Counted from the stretch's first letter, positions 37,274 to 46,289 are shown. The stretch is 64,000 nucleotides of DNA from Candidatus Kapaibacterium sp. (GCA_026003475.1 BPHJ01000001.1:2008501-2072500); one strand, 5' to 3'. Numbers and translations: made by a program. The notes: generated from the letters alone by a model not told the origin.

Positions 37274-39040
37274 TCACGCTTGCAAGTATGCTGAGTACTG
37301 GCTCATCTGTCCTTGGAGCGTGTAGAACAGTTCCTGCAATTTGGTGTATTCTCGTCGTTGTTGCTCGACTTCGCGGTCAATCCGCGCTTGGAGCGCCGTC
37401 TTCTGGTCGCTAACACGTTTGATCTGCTGCCCCAGCGAGGTCGAGCGCGACTGTAGCAACCCATCGGTGCCGATAAGGCTGGTGATCGAGTTCATGATCA
37501 CATCGGCAAAGCCGCCGCTGCCGGTAAAGAGTGCAGCAACGGCTGTGGCATCGCTTTCGAGTTGCTGCTTGAGGCGGTCCTTGTTATCAACTGAGAGGGT
37601 GCCATCGCTGGCAATCTTGATGCCAACATCTGCCAGCGACGTGATCGCTCCGCTAAACACACGCGACGACAGCGAGCGCAACTCGGACTGGAAGCCGCGT
37701 AATGCTGCATCACCACCAATGGTTTTGATGTTGCTTTTGATGTAGCTGAGGGCATCGTTGTACGCGTCGAGCAATGGTTTGATCGTATCGGCAACCTTGT
37801 CAGTACCAACCGCCGTTGTCAGATTGACTGCTGCCTCGCCGGATTGCTGTGCCTTGAGCAGGGTCAGCGTCACCCCGCTCATTGCGTCGCTGATGGTGTT
37901 CGACGAGCGCGTAATAGTCACCCCATTGACCGTCAGGCTTGCGTTGAGGTCGCTTGCGGTACCGAGCGCGTAACCAGCGCTGGTTGCTGTTGCCTTGGTC
38001 CGCTCATCGCGGAGCGTCTGCGTTGCAATCCCGATAGTGGAGAGTACACCATCAACATCCTCGATGACCAATTCTCCACCGGGGGAAGAGTTTGAAATCA
38101 CAAGTCGAGATTGGCCAAGTCCTGCCACTTGTACCGATGCAGTTGCTTGTGCTCCCGATGCACCATTGATCGCACTGGCGATCTTATTGAGCAAATTCTG
38201 GCCCGTTTCGGACGCGCGCGAATCGAAACTCCCGACGGTGGAAGGAATGTACACGTACACATCAACGCCATTGACCCGGAAGCGCTTATAGCCACCCGAA
38301 TCGAACAAGATGCTGTCGGTATTGTTCACTGCCAAACTTTGCACAGACAGCGTCGTCGTGCCGGTCGTCTGTTTGATGCTGCCGGTCAGTCCGAGCGCGC
38401 CCAGCACTCCGTTGGGATCGCTGAACGTAATCGCATTGTCGGCGCCAGTGTCTTTTGCAGTCAGTGAAAGTCTGCCGGTACTGGTGCCATCCTTGACCAG
38501 CGAGGCACTCACCTTAGCATCGCTATCGGCATTGATAGCGGCGACGATTTTGTTGATCAATCCTTCGTAGGTTTCGCTCCCGTCGAGGGTAACCGAGTAG
38601 TTGCGTCCGGAGACTGTGAATGTCTTTGCACCGGCACTCAGGCCTGCAGCACTCGAGAGCGTCCGCTGTGCCGATTGGAGTACATCGCTGGTTGCTAGCC
38701 GATTGACCTTGACAGTAGCACTTCCCAGGGCGGCACCATCGGCGGCCGATGCGGTGAGCACCGACGTATCGGAGACGGTCACGCTTCGTGCTTGGAATTT
38801 GGTCGCAGCGCCGCTTTGGAGGAACGTATCGGCCGCACTCTGGAGCGCTTCCAGCTTCGACCGCAGCGTGTTCATGAAGGTCTGCCGCTGCTGGAGCGTC
38901 GTTTGCTTTGCCGTCAGAGCATCAAGCGCAGGTTGGCGCGTGCGGCGGTAGGCTTGGATGAGCAAATCAACATTGCTCAGCCCACTATCGGAGAAGCCAT
39001 TACCGACCAGGAATGTTGTGCTTAGCGGGGTTGTTGCCAT
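37274..39040 (-). CDS. fliD: Flagellar filament cap protein FliD (HAP2)
   Basis: 588 residues. The N-terminal D0/D1 coiled region 'SNVDLLIQAYRRTRQPALDALTAKQTTLQQRQTFMNTLRSKLEAL' and 'TVSDTSVLTASAADGAALGSATVKVNRLA' match FliD_N. The C-terminal FliD_C region ends in heptads ('SLGQQIKRVSDQKTALQARIDREVEQQRREYTKLQELFYTLQGQ'). FliD caps the filament tip and promotes flagellin polymerisation; FliS and the helical chaperone gene nearby fit. The middle, surface-exposed part is Thr/Ser/Gly-rich and variable as usual. Confidence 0.95.
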   Translation of the reverse strand: MATTPLSTTFLVGNGFSDSGLSNVDLLIQAYRRTRQPALDALTAKQTTLQQRQTFMNTLRSKLEALQSAADTFLQSGAATKFQARSVTVSDTSVLTASAADGAALGSATVKVNRLATSDVLQSAQRTLSSAAGLSAGAKTFTVSGRNYSVTLDGSETYEGLINKIVAAINADSDAKVSASLVKDGTSTGRLSLTAKDTGADNAITFSDPNGVLGALGLTGSIKQTTGTTTLSVQSLAVNNTDSILFDSGGYKRFRVNGVDVYVYIPSTVGSFDSRASETGQNLLNKIASAINGASGAQATASVQVAGLGQSRLVISNSSPGGELVIEDVDGVLSTIGIATQTLRDERTKATATSAGYALGTASDLNASLTVNGVTITRSSNTISDAMSGVTLTLLKAQQSGEAAVNLTTAVGTDKVADTIKPLLDAYNDALSYIKSNIKTIGGDAALRGFQSELRSLSSRVFSGAITSLADVGIKIASDGTLSVDNKDRLKQQLESDATAVAALFTGSGGFADVIMNSITSLIGTDGLLQSRSTSLGQQIKRVSDQKTALQARIDREVEQQRREYTKLQELFYTLQGQMSQYSAYLQA

Positions 39041-39070
39041 GGTGATTCTCTACCGGGTACTCCAACATAC

Positions 39071-39418
39071 TCATTCAAGGTGGAATGCTTCTGCCCAGGC
39101 TTGGCGCAATCCTGCGATGATGGTGGCTGCATCGTCGTAGCGTCGCATTGCAATGCAGCGTTGGCAGTATTCATAGAGGCGGAGCAGCCGTTGAGGAAGC
39201 TCGCCATAGTCGAAGTTGAGCGCATTGATCAGTTCTGCAAGCACGCGACGCATGCGCTGTTCGTCGCCGCGCCGCGCACTGAGCAAGAACAAGTCGTAGG
39301 TTTTCAAAATGATCTTTTCCGGGCTCCAACCCAGAACTTCTTGCTCCAGATATGCCGGCGGCTGACCTGCCGTGCCGGGAGAATACTGCAACCGCTGCCG
39401 TGCTACTGCTGTTGTCAT
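39071..39418 (-). CDS. fliS: Flagellin chaperone FliS
   Basis: 115 residues, all-helical. 'YLEQEVLGWSPEKIILKTYDLFLLSARRGD', 'ALNFDYGELPQRLLRLYEYCQRCIAM' and 'AATIIAGLRQAWAEAF' match the FliS four-helix bundle that binds the flagellin C-terminus before export. It is the first gene of the fliS-fliD-flaG-chaperone-flgM run. A sigma-28-type promoter ends 60 bp upstream. Confidence 0.9.
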   Translation of the reverse strand: MTTAVARQRLQYSPGTAGQPPAYLEQEVLGWSPEKIILKTYDLFLLSARRGDEQRMRRVLAELINALNFDYGELPQRLLRLYEYCQRCIAMRRYDDAATIIAGLRQAWAEAFHLE

Positions 39419-39478
39419 TGCTGTTCAACCATGATGAAACCACCAACCGCATGGACATGCGGACCTATCCACACGGTA

Positions 39479-39505
39479 TTATCGCCCACTGCACGAAAAA
39501 CTGTA
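39479..39505 (-). promoter_or_regulatory. Sigma-28 (FliA-type) promoter for the fliS operon
   Basis: On the minus strand: TACAGTTT, 11-nt spacer, GGCGATAA. The enterobacterial sigma-28 consensus is TAAAGTTT-N11-GCCGATAA, so each box has one mismatch and the spacing is exact. It lies 60 bp before the fliS start, on the correct strand. Confidence 0.75.
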
Positions 39506-39518
39506 GCCCACAAAAGCG

Positions 39519-39547
39519 AAGCGGCGGACACAGATTGCCCGCCGCTT
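39519..39547 (-). terminator. Hairpin terminator after fliC
   Basis: A perfect 9-bp stem (AAGCGGCGG/CCGCCGCTT) with an 11-nt loop, located 44 bp after the flagellin stop. In the fliC direction it is followed by CGCTTTTG, a weak T tract. It separates fliC from the fliS promoter just downstream. Confidence 0.6.
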
Positions 39548-39590
39548 TTGTGCCGTTTAGTTGAGTCCAAACTCTCCGAACGCTTGGCCG

Positions 39591-40523
39591 CTATCGGAGA
39601 AGTTGAAGAAAGGAGGAGGGTGCTTGGTTTGCTTGGGCCAGCGAGACGATCGAGGCTTGTTGCAAGAACTGCGCACGGATGAGCTTGAGCTGCTCTTGCG
39701 CCACGTCGGCATCTTCGATCCGCGAGATGGCAGCGTTGTAGTTGGTGATCTGCGACTTGAGCGCGTCTTCTTGCGAAGCCAGCCGGTTGGTCAAACCACC
39801 CAAGTACGAGGCAACCTTGCTGATGTTGTTGAGCGCCGTCGAAAGGCTTGTCAGCGTTGTCTGGATGTTGGCATTGTCGAAAATGCCCAGATTGCTCGAC
39901 GAGACGCTGTTGAGCGAGCTCAGGTTCAATCCCGTCACCCCCGCGAAGTTGGCGTTGGTGATGTTGATGTTGAACCCGTTGGAGCCGCTGATGTCGAAGT
40001 CTGTGTTGCCGGTGGTCAGGTCCACGGCCAGCGTCAGCAGGTTGTTGGTGGCGCCGGTGCCGATGACGAACTCGGCTGAGAAGGTGCCGCTCAACAGTTG
40101 CCGTCCGCCGAAGACGGTTGAATCCACGATGGTTTGGATTTGCTGGGCAAGGCGGTAGGCGCTTTTTGCGAGGGCGACTTTTTCGTCGGTGCCGAGCGCG
40201 CCGCTGGAGGCAGTCGAGGCAGCATCTTTGATCTGCTGGAGCAGACCGCTGATGTTGTCGAGGCCGTCTTGGGCGATGTTGGTCACACTGGTTGCATCAC
40301 CGACGGCATTGAGTGCCGATTGCAGCGCGCCGTTGCGTGCTTTGAGTGCGCGCGAGGTGATGTAGCCGGCGACGTCGTCTTGCGCAGAGTTGATGCGCTT
40401 GCCGGTCGAAAGGCGAAGCTGGCGGAGAGCGATATCGCGGTTAGCTGCATCCAATGCGTTGTAGGCATTCTCGGCGGGCGTGTTGGTGCGGATGCGAGCT
40501 CCGTTCGTAATTGCGGAAGGCAT
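39591..40523 (-). CDS. fliC: Flagellin
   Basis: I chose ATG 40523, which follows GGAGG at good spacing, giving 310 residues. The N-terminal D0/D1 'RIRTNTPAENAYNALDAANRDIALRQLRLSTGKRINSAQDDVAGYITSRALKAR' and the C-terminal 'RIEDADVAQEQLKLIRAQFLQQASIVSLAQANQAPSSFLQLLR' are classic. The N-terminal L-S-T-G-K-R-I-N-S-A-x-D-D-x-A-G signature and the LQLLR tail are needed for polymerisation. The central variable domain is short (about 120 residues). Expression is probably from the sigma-28 promoter at 40594-40620. Confidence 0.97.
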   Translation of the reverse strand: MPSAITNGARIRTNTPAENAYNALDAANRDIALRQLRLSTGKRINSAQDDVAGYITSRALKARNGALQSALNAVGDATSVTNIAQDGLDNISGLLQQIKDAASTASSGALGTDEKVALAKSAYRLAQQIQTIVDSTVFGGRQLLSGTFSAEFVIGTGATNNLLTLAVDLTTGNTDFDISGSNGFNINITNANFAGVTGLNLSSLNSVSSSNLGIFDNANIQTTLTSLSTALNNISKVASYLGGLTNRLASQEDALKSQITNYNAAISRIEDADVAQEQLKLIRAQFLQQASIVSLAQANQAPSSFLQLLR

Positions 40524-40593
40524 AGGAACCTCCATGAAGTGGTGTTACCAATGAGCGGGCATCCTGCCACCATGAGTCACCATCCATGCCCAG

Positions 40594-40620
40594 TTATCGG
40601 GAGCGGTCGCAAAAACTTTA
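40594..40620 (-). promoter_or_regulatory. Sigma-28 (FliA-type) promoter for fliC
   Basis: On the minus strand: TAAAGTTT, 11-nt spacer, CCCGATAA. The -35 box is identical to the consensus and the -10 differs in its first base. It lies 70 bp upstream of the chosen fliC start. The first three bases of the -35 box are the TAA stop codon of the upstream VWA gene. Confidence 0.85.
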
Positions 40621-42180
40621 GCGTCGGCGCCAACGACGCACGAGCACACGCGCAATTCGCACCTGCCGTTGCCGCCGGAGCCAGCGCACCAGCCGTCGCC
40701 ACAGTATCCGCAGCAGCACCGCCAACGATAGCCGCCCCGCACTGCCGCGACCCAGCCAGACGCGAATGTGGTCGAGCATCGGCGCGTGGGGCATGAGCTC
40801 GGCATCGAACGTGCGCAGGCGCTGCAGATAGCCCTGCAAGGTCTCCTCGATGCGATGTGCCAGCGCGGCAAGCTCAGCGGCATCGGGATTGAAGCGCAGC
40901 ACCTGCCGCAGGTGTTCCAGCAATGCTGCCATGCGCTCGGCATCCTCAGTGCGTGGGCTGGCAGCAAACTCTGCAAGCAATGCCTGCGCAAGCTGCTCCA
41001 AGTGCTGGCAACGCTGCTCCGATAAACGGAACACAACGGCAGGATCAATGTCGTCGAGTTGAACAAAGACCGTCGAAAGCTGCTCGATGTCGCTGCCGAA
41101 ATGCTCGGTCGCATAGCGAGCCACGCGGTCGGCAAGGTCAGCAATCATGCGGTCGAGCACACCGATATCGTGGGAGAGCATCGAGCGCCGCATGGCAGTA
41201 TTGGCGTGCTGCAGCTCGAGCTGGAGTTGCCGCCGGCGCTCTTGTAACTCAATCAAGCGTCGTGCATCGGCGGTGCCGAGCTTGCGTGCGTAGTATTCCA
41301 CCATCGCTGGATCGGCAGCAATGCGCTCGTGCCCAATCTTGACAGCATGGATTCGAATGCTCTCCCCCATCAGTGCCAGAAGCCGTTCCACGTCCAGATG
41401 GGCGGCACCATCAGTGATGACCAGCACTTCTGCATCGCTGAGCGTATGACTGGAGCGAATGTCCTCGATGGCAATCTCGATTGCTTCTTGCATATTCGTG
41501 CCGCGTCCACTTGCTTCCAGCAACAGGATGCTCCGGAGCAAGCGCTGGAACGAGGGCACATCCTCAGCCTGCAACCGCGGACCGACCGTTTCGGCAAAGG
41601 TGCGCAGGTACACCGTCCCCAACTCTCGCATGTTGCGCAGGAGAAACACGTAGGCAATCGCCTTGGCCAGTGCAATGCGCCAATGCGAATTCATCGAACG
41701 CGACACGTCGAAGAGCACGTACACTTTCTGCTTGCGCGGATCGGGAGCGAACGTGTCGCTGGCGCTGGGGAATCGGTACGATCGCGGCGGCACTGGACGC
41801 GGCAGCCACAGCGAGCGTTCCGCCAAGCGCTGGTAGAACACCTCCTCGGGCAACAGAAACTGGTAGGGGTAAATCAGCGGCAGTTCGTGGAAGTGGCAAA
41901 TCAGGTCTGCTTCGTACTCTTCTGCTGCAACCCTCGGTAGCGCTGGTGGTGGCGGCTCCTCCCCGTCGGTAGCAGAGCGCTCCAGCAGCGGAGCCACGTG
42001 TTCGCCTAATGCGGTGTCGCGCGATTCGATCACGCGTGCAATCTCGAAGACCAACCACAGATGCTCCGGCAAGTGTTCGGCAAGCTCGGCGCCAATCAAT
42101 CCCGCCAACTCGAATTCCGCAAAAAGCGGTTCTTCCTCGATACGCGACCGCTGCGAGCCGATGATCGTATCCTCCATCAC
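40618..42180 (-). CDS. von Willebrand factor A (VWA) domain protein
   Basis: 520 residues. The central VWA domain has the MIDAS metal site 'YVLFDVSRSMNSHWRIALAKAIAYVF' (D-x-S-x-S), the downstream Thr in 'ASGRGTNMQEAIEIAIEDI' and Asp in 'VLVITDGAAHLD'. Flanking regions are helical and charged ('LQERRRQLQLELQHANTAMRRSM'). There is no signal peptide, so it is cytoplasmic, like the CoxE/YehP-type VWA proteins that partner AAA+ ATPases. No such ATPase is adjacent. It overlaps the upstream usp gene by 4 bp, so the two are translationally coupled. Confidence 0.82.
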   Translation of the reverse strand: MMEDTIIGSQRSRIEEEPLFAEFELAGLIGAELAEHLPEHLWLVFEIARVIESRDTALGEHVAPLLERSATDGEEPPPPALPRVAAEEYEADLICHFHELPLIYPYQFLLPEEVFYQRLAERSLWLPRPVPPRSYRFPSASDTFAPDPRKQKVYVLFDVSRSMNSHWRIALAKAIAYVFLLRNMRELGTVYLRTFAETVGPRLQAEDVPSFQRLLRSILLLEASGRGTNMQEAIEIAIEDIRSSHTLSDAEVLVITDGAAHLDVERLLALMGESIRIHAVKIGHERIAADPAMVEYYARKLGTADARRLIELQERRRQLQLELQHANTAMRRSMLSHDIGVLDRMIADLADRVARYATEHFGSDIEQLSTVFVQLDDIDPAVVFRLSEQRCQHLEQLAQALLAEFAASPRTEDAERMAALLEHLRQVLRFNPDAAELAALAHRIEETLQGYLQRLRTFDAELMPHAPMLDHIRVWLGRGSAGRLSLAVLLRILWRRLVRWLRRQRQVRIARVLVRRWRRR

Positions 42181-42617
42181 CGATGCGGTGGCAGTGGAAC
42201 AACCACCACTGGCACTGGTGAATGTCGGAGCACGTACTCAGCGATGCTACCCTCCAGCAGACGCGCCAATCCCGTGCGCCCATGCGTGCCCAGGACAATG
42301 GCATCGGCACCGACGTGCTCAGCAACCCGAAGAAGGTCGTGTTTGGGATCACCCTCAACTAGCACCGTACGCAGCGGCACCGCGCCAAGTTCTACTTTGG
42401 CTTGCTCGAGCGCCTGTTCTGCTTCTTTCCGCAGAATCAGCAATGCTTCCTCCATCCCGATGCCGGCATCAATATCGCCCACCGCCTGCGTGCGATCAAC
42501 AATGGCAATCATCACCACTTCCGCCCCCATCTGGCGCGCCAGCATACCGGCAATGGCTGCGGCATGCAGGGACGGAAGCGAAGTATCCACACCCACTGCA
42601 ATCACCGACCAGCTCAT
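42177..42617 (-). CDS. Universal stress protein (UspA family)
   Basis: 146 residues. The alpha/beta UspA fold begins 'SVIAVGVDTSLPSLHAAAIAGMLA'. The ATP-binding C-terminal motif is 'GTHGRTGLARLLEGSIAEYVLRHSPVPVVVV', that is G-x2-G-x9-G-S. It sits between crcB (13 bp upstream) and the VWA gene (4-bp overlap), in an apparent three-gene unit. Its role in stress tolerance is by family only. Confidence 0.93.
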   Translation of the reverse strand: MSWSVIAVGVDTSLPSLHAAAIAGMLARQMGAEVVMIAIVDRTQAVGDIDAGIGMEEALLILRKEAEQALEQAKVELGAVPLRTVLVEGDPKHDLLRVAEHVGADAIVLGTHGRTGLARLLEGSIAEYVLRHSPVPVVVVPLPPHR

Positions 42618-42630
42618 TGCTCCTCCAATG

Positions 42631-43002
42631 TTAGCGTGTAACCATCAGACCCACGACCGTCGCACCAATACCAACGACAACACTACCGACGACGTACGCC
42701 ACCGCCAGTTCGTACCGATGCGCCTTGACCATTTCGACGACTTCGTACGCAAACGATGAGAACGTTGTAAACCCGCCGCAGAACCCAGTGGCAAGGAACA
42801 GCCGCACTTCCGGTGTAACAAAGTTCCCTCGTCCTGCCAACCCAACCACCACCCCAATGAGAAAGCACCCGACAATGTTGACCGTCAGTGTGCCGTAGGG
42901 GAAGCCGAGCGGCATGCGCGTCGAGAAAAACACCGCCACACCATACCGCGCGATACTGCCGAGCATGCCACCGACTCCAACGAGCACAACATTCCGCATC
43001 AT
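42631..43002 (-). CDS. crcB: Fluoride channel CrcB/Fluc
   Basis: 123 residues and four hydrophobic helices. 'VGVGGMLGSIARYGVAV', 'GTLTVNIVGCFLIGVVVGL' and 'FLATGFCGGFTTFSSFAYE' contain the conserved N and the Phe-box/Na-site GFxGGxTTFSSF. It exports fluoride as a dual-topology dimer. Its start follows the dinB-like gene by 70 bp; a convincing fluoride riboswitch was not found there. Confidence 0.95.
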   Translation of the reverse strand: MMRNVVLVGVGGMLGSIARYGVAVFFSTRMPLGFPYGTLTVNIVGCFLIGVVVGLAGRGNFVTPEVRLFLATGFCGGFTTFSSFAYEVVEMVKAHRYELAVAYVVGSVVVGIGATVVGLMVTR

Positions 43003-43072
43003 CGTGCATCATCGTATTGGGACGACTGGCGGAAAAATACGGTATCGGCTGGCGTTGGTCTTGGCGGAGCAA

Positions 43073-43588
43073 TCACCCCTGCTGGCGTGCCCACACAATG
43101 AAATCGGTCACCGCTGGTGTGCCGCCCAGTTGCCGCACAAGGAGCGCAATTTGCCCGCGATGGTAGAGGGCATGACCGAACAGGTGCTGCAGAATATCAC
43201 CGAGTGTGTTTTCGTAGGCAGCGCCCGTGGTGGTGCGATACTGGATCGGCCGCTCCAGGTCAGCATCCTGACACGTGGCAAGGTAGTTCGACCACTGCTC
43301 AATTGCAGCACGCCAGGCCTCCGCTTCGCGGTCGAGTGATTCGGCACTCGGAAAGGGGTGCGTGGGCATCTGCCCCATCCCAAGACGCGCAAGCCACACC
43401 TGCAGCGCCGCTCGCATGTGCCCGACAAGCGTTAGTGCTTTCTGGTAGAGCGCATCGGAACGATGCTCTATGGGAACGCTCTCGAGCGAGGCAACAACCA
43501 ACGCCACACACTCCCGCTCGTAGCGGAAGATGCGACCGTATCCATCCACTGCCGTTACTGCCACGTCTGTGCTCCGAGTGTTTTCCAT
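43073..43588 (-). CDS. DinB-family putative metalloenzyme
   Basis: 171 residues from ATG 43588 (MENTRSTDV). A four-helix DinB bundle is indicated by metal-binding His residues in 'LVGHMRAALQVWL' and in 'LGDILQHLFGHALYHRGQIALLVRQLGG'; the H...HxxxHRGQI pattern is typical. DinB/YfiT proteins include thiol-S-transferases and DNA-damage-induced proteins; no specific reaction can be assigned. A TAATTTTG element ends only 3 nt before the ATG (43592-43599), which would make the mRNA leaderless. Confidence 0.85.
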   Translation of the reverse strand: MENTRSTDVAVTAVDGYGRIFRYERECVALVVASLESVPIEHRSDALYQKALTLVGHMRAALQVWLARLGMGQMPTHPFPSAESLDREAEAWRAAIEQWSNYLATCQDADLERPIQYRTTTGAAYENTLGDILQHLFGHALYHRGQIALLVRQLGGTPAVTDFIVWARQQG

Positions 43589-43669
43589 CGGCAAAATTAC
43601 CCACACGCCCTGTTGTATCCAAGCGGTACCCAGAGCATCGCATGCTGACTATTCCATTCTCTCACCGCG

Positions 43670-43960
43670 TCAGTAGGAGTCCAGCCGACAAATTTGGGTT
43701 GCCATACACGCCTGATTATCAACCCACAACTGCCCGTACGGGCAGAGCATTCCCCGGCCAAAGCGGATGGTTGAGTTGGGGTAGATCCAGCAGTACGGGA
43801 TCTTCACCACGGCGTACGATTCCCCGTTCTGATAGAGCACAATGGTATGGTGATCCAGTCTGACCCACCCAGTCACCACGTTCGGGTCAACGCAATCGGA
43901 GCGTGCTGGAACGCTTGCGACAAGCAGCAGCACTCCGAGTATCCAGGCGATGCGTCGCAT
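43670..43960 (-). CDS. Small exported Cys-containing protein, DUF6491-like
   Basis: 96 residues from ATG 43960, which begins a signal peptide (MRRIAWILGVLLLVASVPARS). The mature part has four to five cysteines: 'CVDPNVVTGWVRLDHHTIVLYQNGESYAVVKIPYCW', 'GMLCPYGQ', 'ACMATQICRL'. The layout (W..LD...IVL...G..Y.V....C......I.......C...) resembles DUF6491 periplasmic proteins. No function is known. Confidence 0.6.
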   Translation of the reverse strand: MRRIAWILGVLLLVASVPARSDCVDPNVVTGWVRLDHHTIVLYQNGESYAVVKIPYCWIYPNSTIRFGRGMLCPYGQLWVDNQACMATQICRLDSY

Positions 43961-44064
43961 CGGATCCTCCACTGGTTGGTGATACTGACATGCCGTGCTG
44001 GCGACTGCTGGTGGCAACATACATCCCCTTGTGTCGCTTGGTCCAGTTGAGAAGCTTCTATCCG

Positions 44065-44733
44065 CTATGCTAACGCCTGATCCTCTTGCGCCACTGGAAT
44101 GCTGATGGTCTCCTCGAGGGTACCGTCGGCACGGAGACGAAGTGCGCTGAGTTTATGTCCGCGCCGCGCGTTGGTGTCAATGCGCCAGCAGTGTTCGGTG
44201 CGGCTGTAGGTGGGTTCCTCCACGGGTACATGGCCGATGACCTGCAGCTTGCCGATGTTCTGGAGCGGTCCGCGATACCAGACCACTCCCTGTGGATTGG
44301 TGGGATTGTAGGGATCCTCGGTGGTGGGACTAATGCCGGCATGCGAAATGAAGATGGTGTTGTTTTCCCAGAACAGCGGACGGGCGCGGAACCATTCGAC
44401 ATCGGAGGCCAGCGAATACCCGCGTTGTGCGTAGGCTGCCAGCACTGCCGCACCGCCCTGTTGGATCCACTGCGTACGTGTTTGGTGCTGAAAGTACTCG
44501 ATGGCACTCTGTTCGTGATTGCCCAGCAGGACGACCACGCGCTGCGGGCCATACTGGTTTTCCAGACGCCGCACTAACGCAACCACTTCGGGCGAGTGTC
44601 TGCCCCCGCAAATCAAATCACCCACCAGCACGAGGACTTCGCGCTGGAAATTCCAGTGCTTGAGCATGGCAGCGAATGTATGGAGGCATCCATGCACATC
44701 GCCCACGACAAAGACACCTTCTGGCTCGGTCAT
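44065..44733 (-). CDS. Metallophosphoesterase, PPP-type protein phosphatase-like
   Basis: 222 residues. The dinuclear metal site motifs are intact: 'FVVGDVHGCLHTFAAML', 'LVLVGDLICGGRHSPEVVALV', 'VVVLLGNHEQSAIEYF', and later His residues in 'IFISHAGISPTT' and 'VIGHVPVEEPTY'. This arrangement is that of bacterial serine/threonine phosphatases (PrpE/ApaH-like). Substrates could be phosphoproteins or Ap4A. It is encoded singly, upstream of the small exported protein. Confidence 0.9.
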   Translation of the reverse strand: MTEPEGVFVVGDVHGCLHTFAAMLKHWNFQREVLVLVGDLICGGRHSPEVVALVRRLENQYGPQRVVVLLGNHEQSAIEYFQHQTRTQWIQQGGAAVLAAYAQRGYSLASDVEWFRARPLFWENNTIFISHAGISPTTEDPYNPTNPQGVVWYRGPLQNIGKLQVIGHVPVEEPTYSRTEHCWRIDTNARRGHKLSALRLRADGTLEETISIPVAQEDQALA

Positions 44734-44780
44734 ACTGTTCGGTGCAGGATGAGTTGGCCGTCGGACATCATCTCTGTGCG

Positions 44781-46247
44781 CTAATAGGCACGCGCAAAGA
44801 GAACTCGCCGCACAGATGGCTTACCGGTGACGATGCAGCGCCCCGGCTCGCTGGGACTATCGAGCGGAATGCATCGGATCGTCGCTTTGGTGCGTTCTTT
44901 GATGTGTGCCTCGGTCTCGGCGGTGCCGTCCCAATGCGCCAGCACAAAACCGCCGCATTCCTCGATGGTGCGTTCGAATTCCTCGAACGATTCGACCCTG
45001 TGCGTGTTGCTCTCGACAAAGCGCCGTGCTCGATCGAGCAAGTTCTGCTGAATCTCCTCGAGCAACTGCTGGATCTGTTCGACGGCGGAGGAAACCGGAA
45101 TGCTGCGTTTTTCCTTGGTGTCCCGCCGAGCAACCTCGATGGTGCCGGCTTCAATGTCGCGTATGCCGATTGCCACGCGCACCGGCACACCACGCAATTC
45201 GTACTCGGCGAACTTGAATCCCGCGCGTTTGGTGGGGTCGGTATCCACCTGCACGCGCAGACCGGCCCGCTGAAGCTGCTCTGCCAGCGCGCGGGCATGG
45301 CTCATCTGCGGCTCTTCCACAGTCGGGATCGTCACAATCACCACCTGCACGGGTGCCAGCCGCGGCGGCAACACCAAACCGTCGTCGTCAGAATGGGTCA
45401 TCACGAGCGCACCAATCAGCCGCGTCGAAACACCCCACGAGGTCGCCCACACATACTGCCGCTGGTTGTTCTGGTCCAGGAACGTCACGTCGAACGCTTT
45501 GGCAAAGTTCTGTCCCAAAAAGTGTGAGGTTCCGGCCTGCAGAGCCTTGCCATCCTGCATGAGCGCTTCGATGCAGTAGGTCTCTTCGGCCCCAGCGAAG
45601 CGCTCCGAGGGTGTCTTGATCCCGCGCACGACAGGCATTGCCATGTACTCTTCGGCAAAGCGGGCATAGACGTCCAGCATGCGTTCGGCTTCCTCGATGG
45701 CTTCCTGGCGGGTGGCGTGGGCGGTGTGTCCTTCCTGCCAGAGAAACTCTGCCGTCCGCAAAAACGGGCGCGTGCGCAGTTCCCACCGCACCACATTTGC
45801 CCATTGGTTGATCAACAGCGGCAGGTCACGGTAACTCTGAATCCAATCGCGGTAGGTGTGCCAAATAATTGTCTCCGAAGTCGGGCGAACGATGAGCTCT
45901 TCTTCGAGCTTGGCATCGGGGTCCACGACGACGCCACTGCCATCGTCGGCAAGCTTGAGCCGATGGTGCGTGACAACGGCACATTCTTTGGCAAAGCCCT
46001 CGACGTGTTGGGCTTCGCGGCTCAAAAAGCTTTTCGGAATGAACAGCGGAAAGTAGGCGTTGACGTGGCCCGTCTCCTTGAACATTTGGTCCAGGACAGC
46101 GCGCATGTTTTCCCAGAGCGCATAGCCCAAGGGCTTGATGATCATGCATCCGCGCACGGCAGAATACTCGGCCAGGCCGCTCCGGAGGACCACGTCGTTG
46201 TACCATTCGGCGTAATCAACCGTGCGGGGAGTAATGACTTTTGCCAT
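44781..46247 (-). CDS. proS: Prolyl-tRNA synthetase (archaeal/eukaryote-like, type 3)
   Basis: 488 residues from ATG 46247 ([17 protein letters not shown]); the ORF extends 27 bp further without support. Class-II motifs are clear: '[22 protein letters not shown]', '[20 protein letters not shown]', '[26 protein letters not shown]' and '[27 protein letters not shown]'. An anticodon-binding domain and a ProRS-C-like end follow. It lacks the long editing insertion of the E. coli type, as expected for the short type. A TAGTTTTG element 35 nt upstream overlaps the mscS stop. Confidence 0.97.
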   Translation of the reverse strand: MAKVITPRTVDYAEWYNDVVLRSGLAEYSAVRGCMIIKPLGYALWENMRAVLDQMFKETGHVNAYFPLFIPKSFLSREAQHVEGFAKECAVVTHHRLKLADDGSGVVVDPDAKLEEELIVRPTSETIIWHTYRDWIQSYRDLPLLINQWANVVRWELRTRPFLRTAEFLWQEGHTAHATRQEAIEEAERMLDVYARFAEEYMAMPVVRGIKTPSERFAGAEETYCIEALMQDGKALQAGTSHFLGQNFAKAFDVTFLDQNNQRQYVWATSWGVSTRLIGALVMTHSDDDGLVLPPRLAPVQVVIVTIPTVEEPQMSHARALAEQLQRAGLRVQVDTDPTKRAGFKFAEYELRGVPVRVAIGIRDIEAGTIEVARRDTKEKRSIPVSSAVEQIQQLLEEIQQNLLDRARRFVESNTHRVESFEEFERTIEECGGFVLAHWDGTAETEAHIKERTKATIRCIPLDSPSEPGRCIVTGKPSVRRVLFARAY

Positions 46248-46281
46248 CAGTGAAGCGATTGCACCAACAAACAACAGGGCG

Positions 46282-46289
46282 CAAAACTA
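46282..46289 (-). promoter_or_regulatory. -7 element TAGTTTTG before proS
   Basis: Minus-strand exact TAnnTTTG match, 35 nt before the proS start. Its TAG is the stop codon of mscS. Confidence 0.4.

Noticed and set aside
43003-43072. Fluoride riboswitch before crcB
   Set aside because: The minus-strand leader has a GGTGATTG...CGCC segment vaguely like the crcB motif. The key GATGG and the downstream conserved elements are missing, and the GGTGA overlaps the stop codon of the DinB gene.
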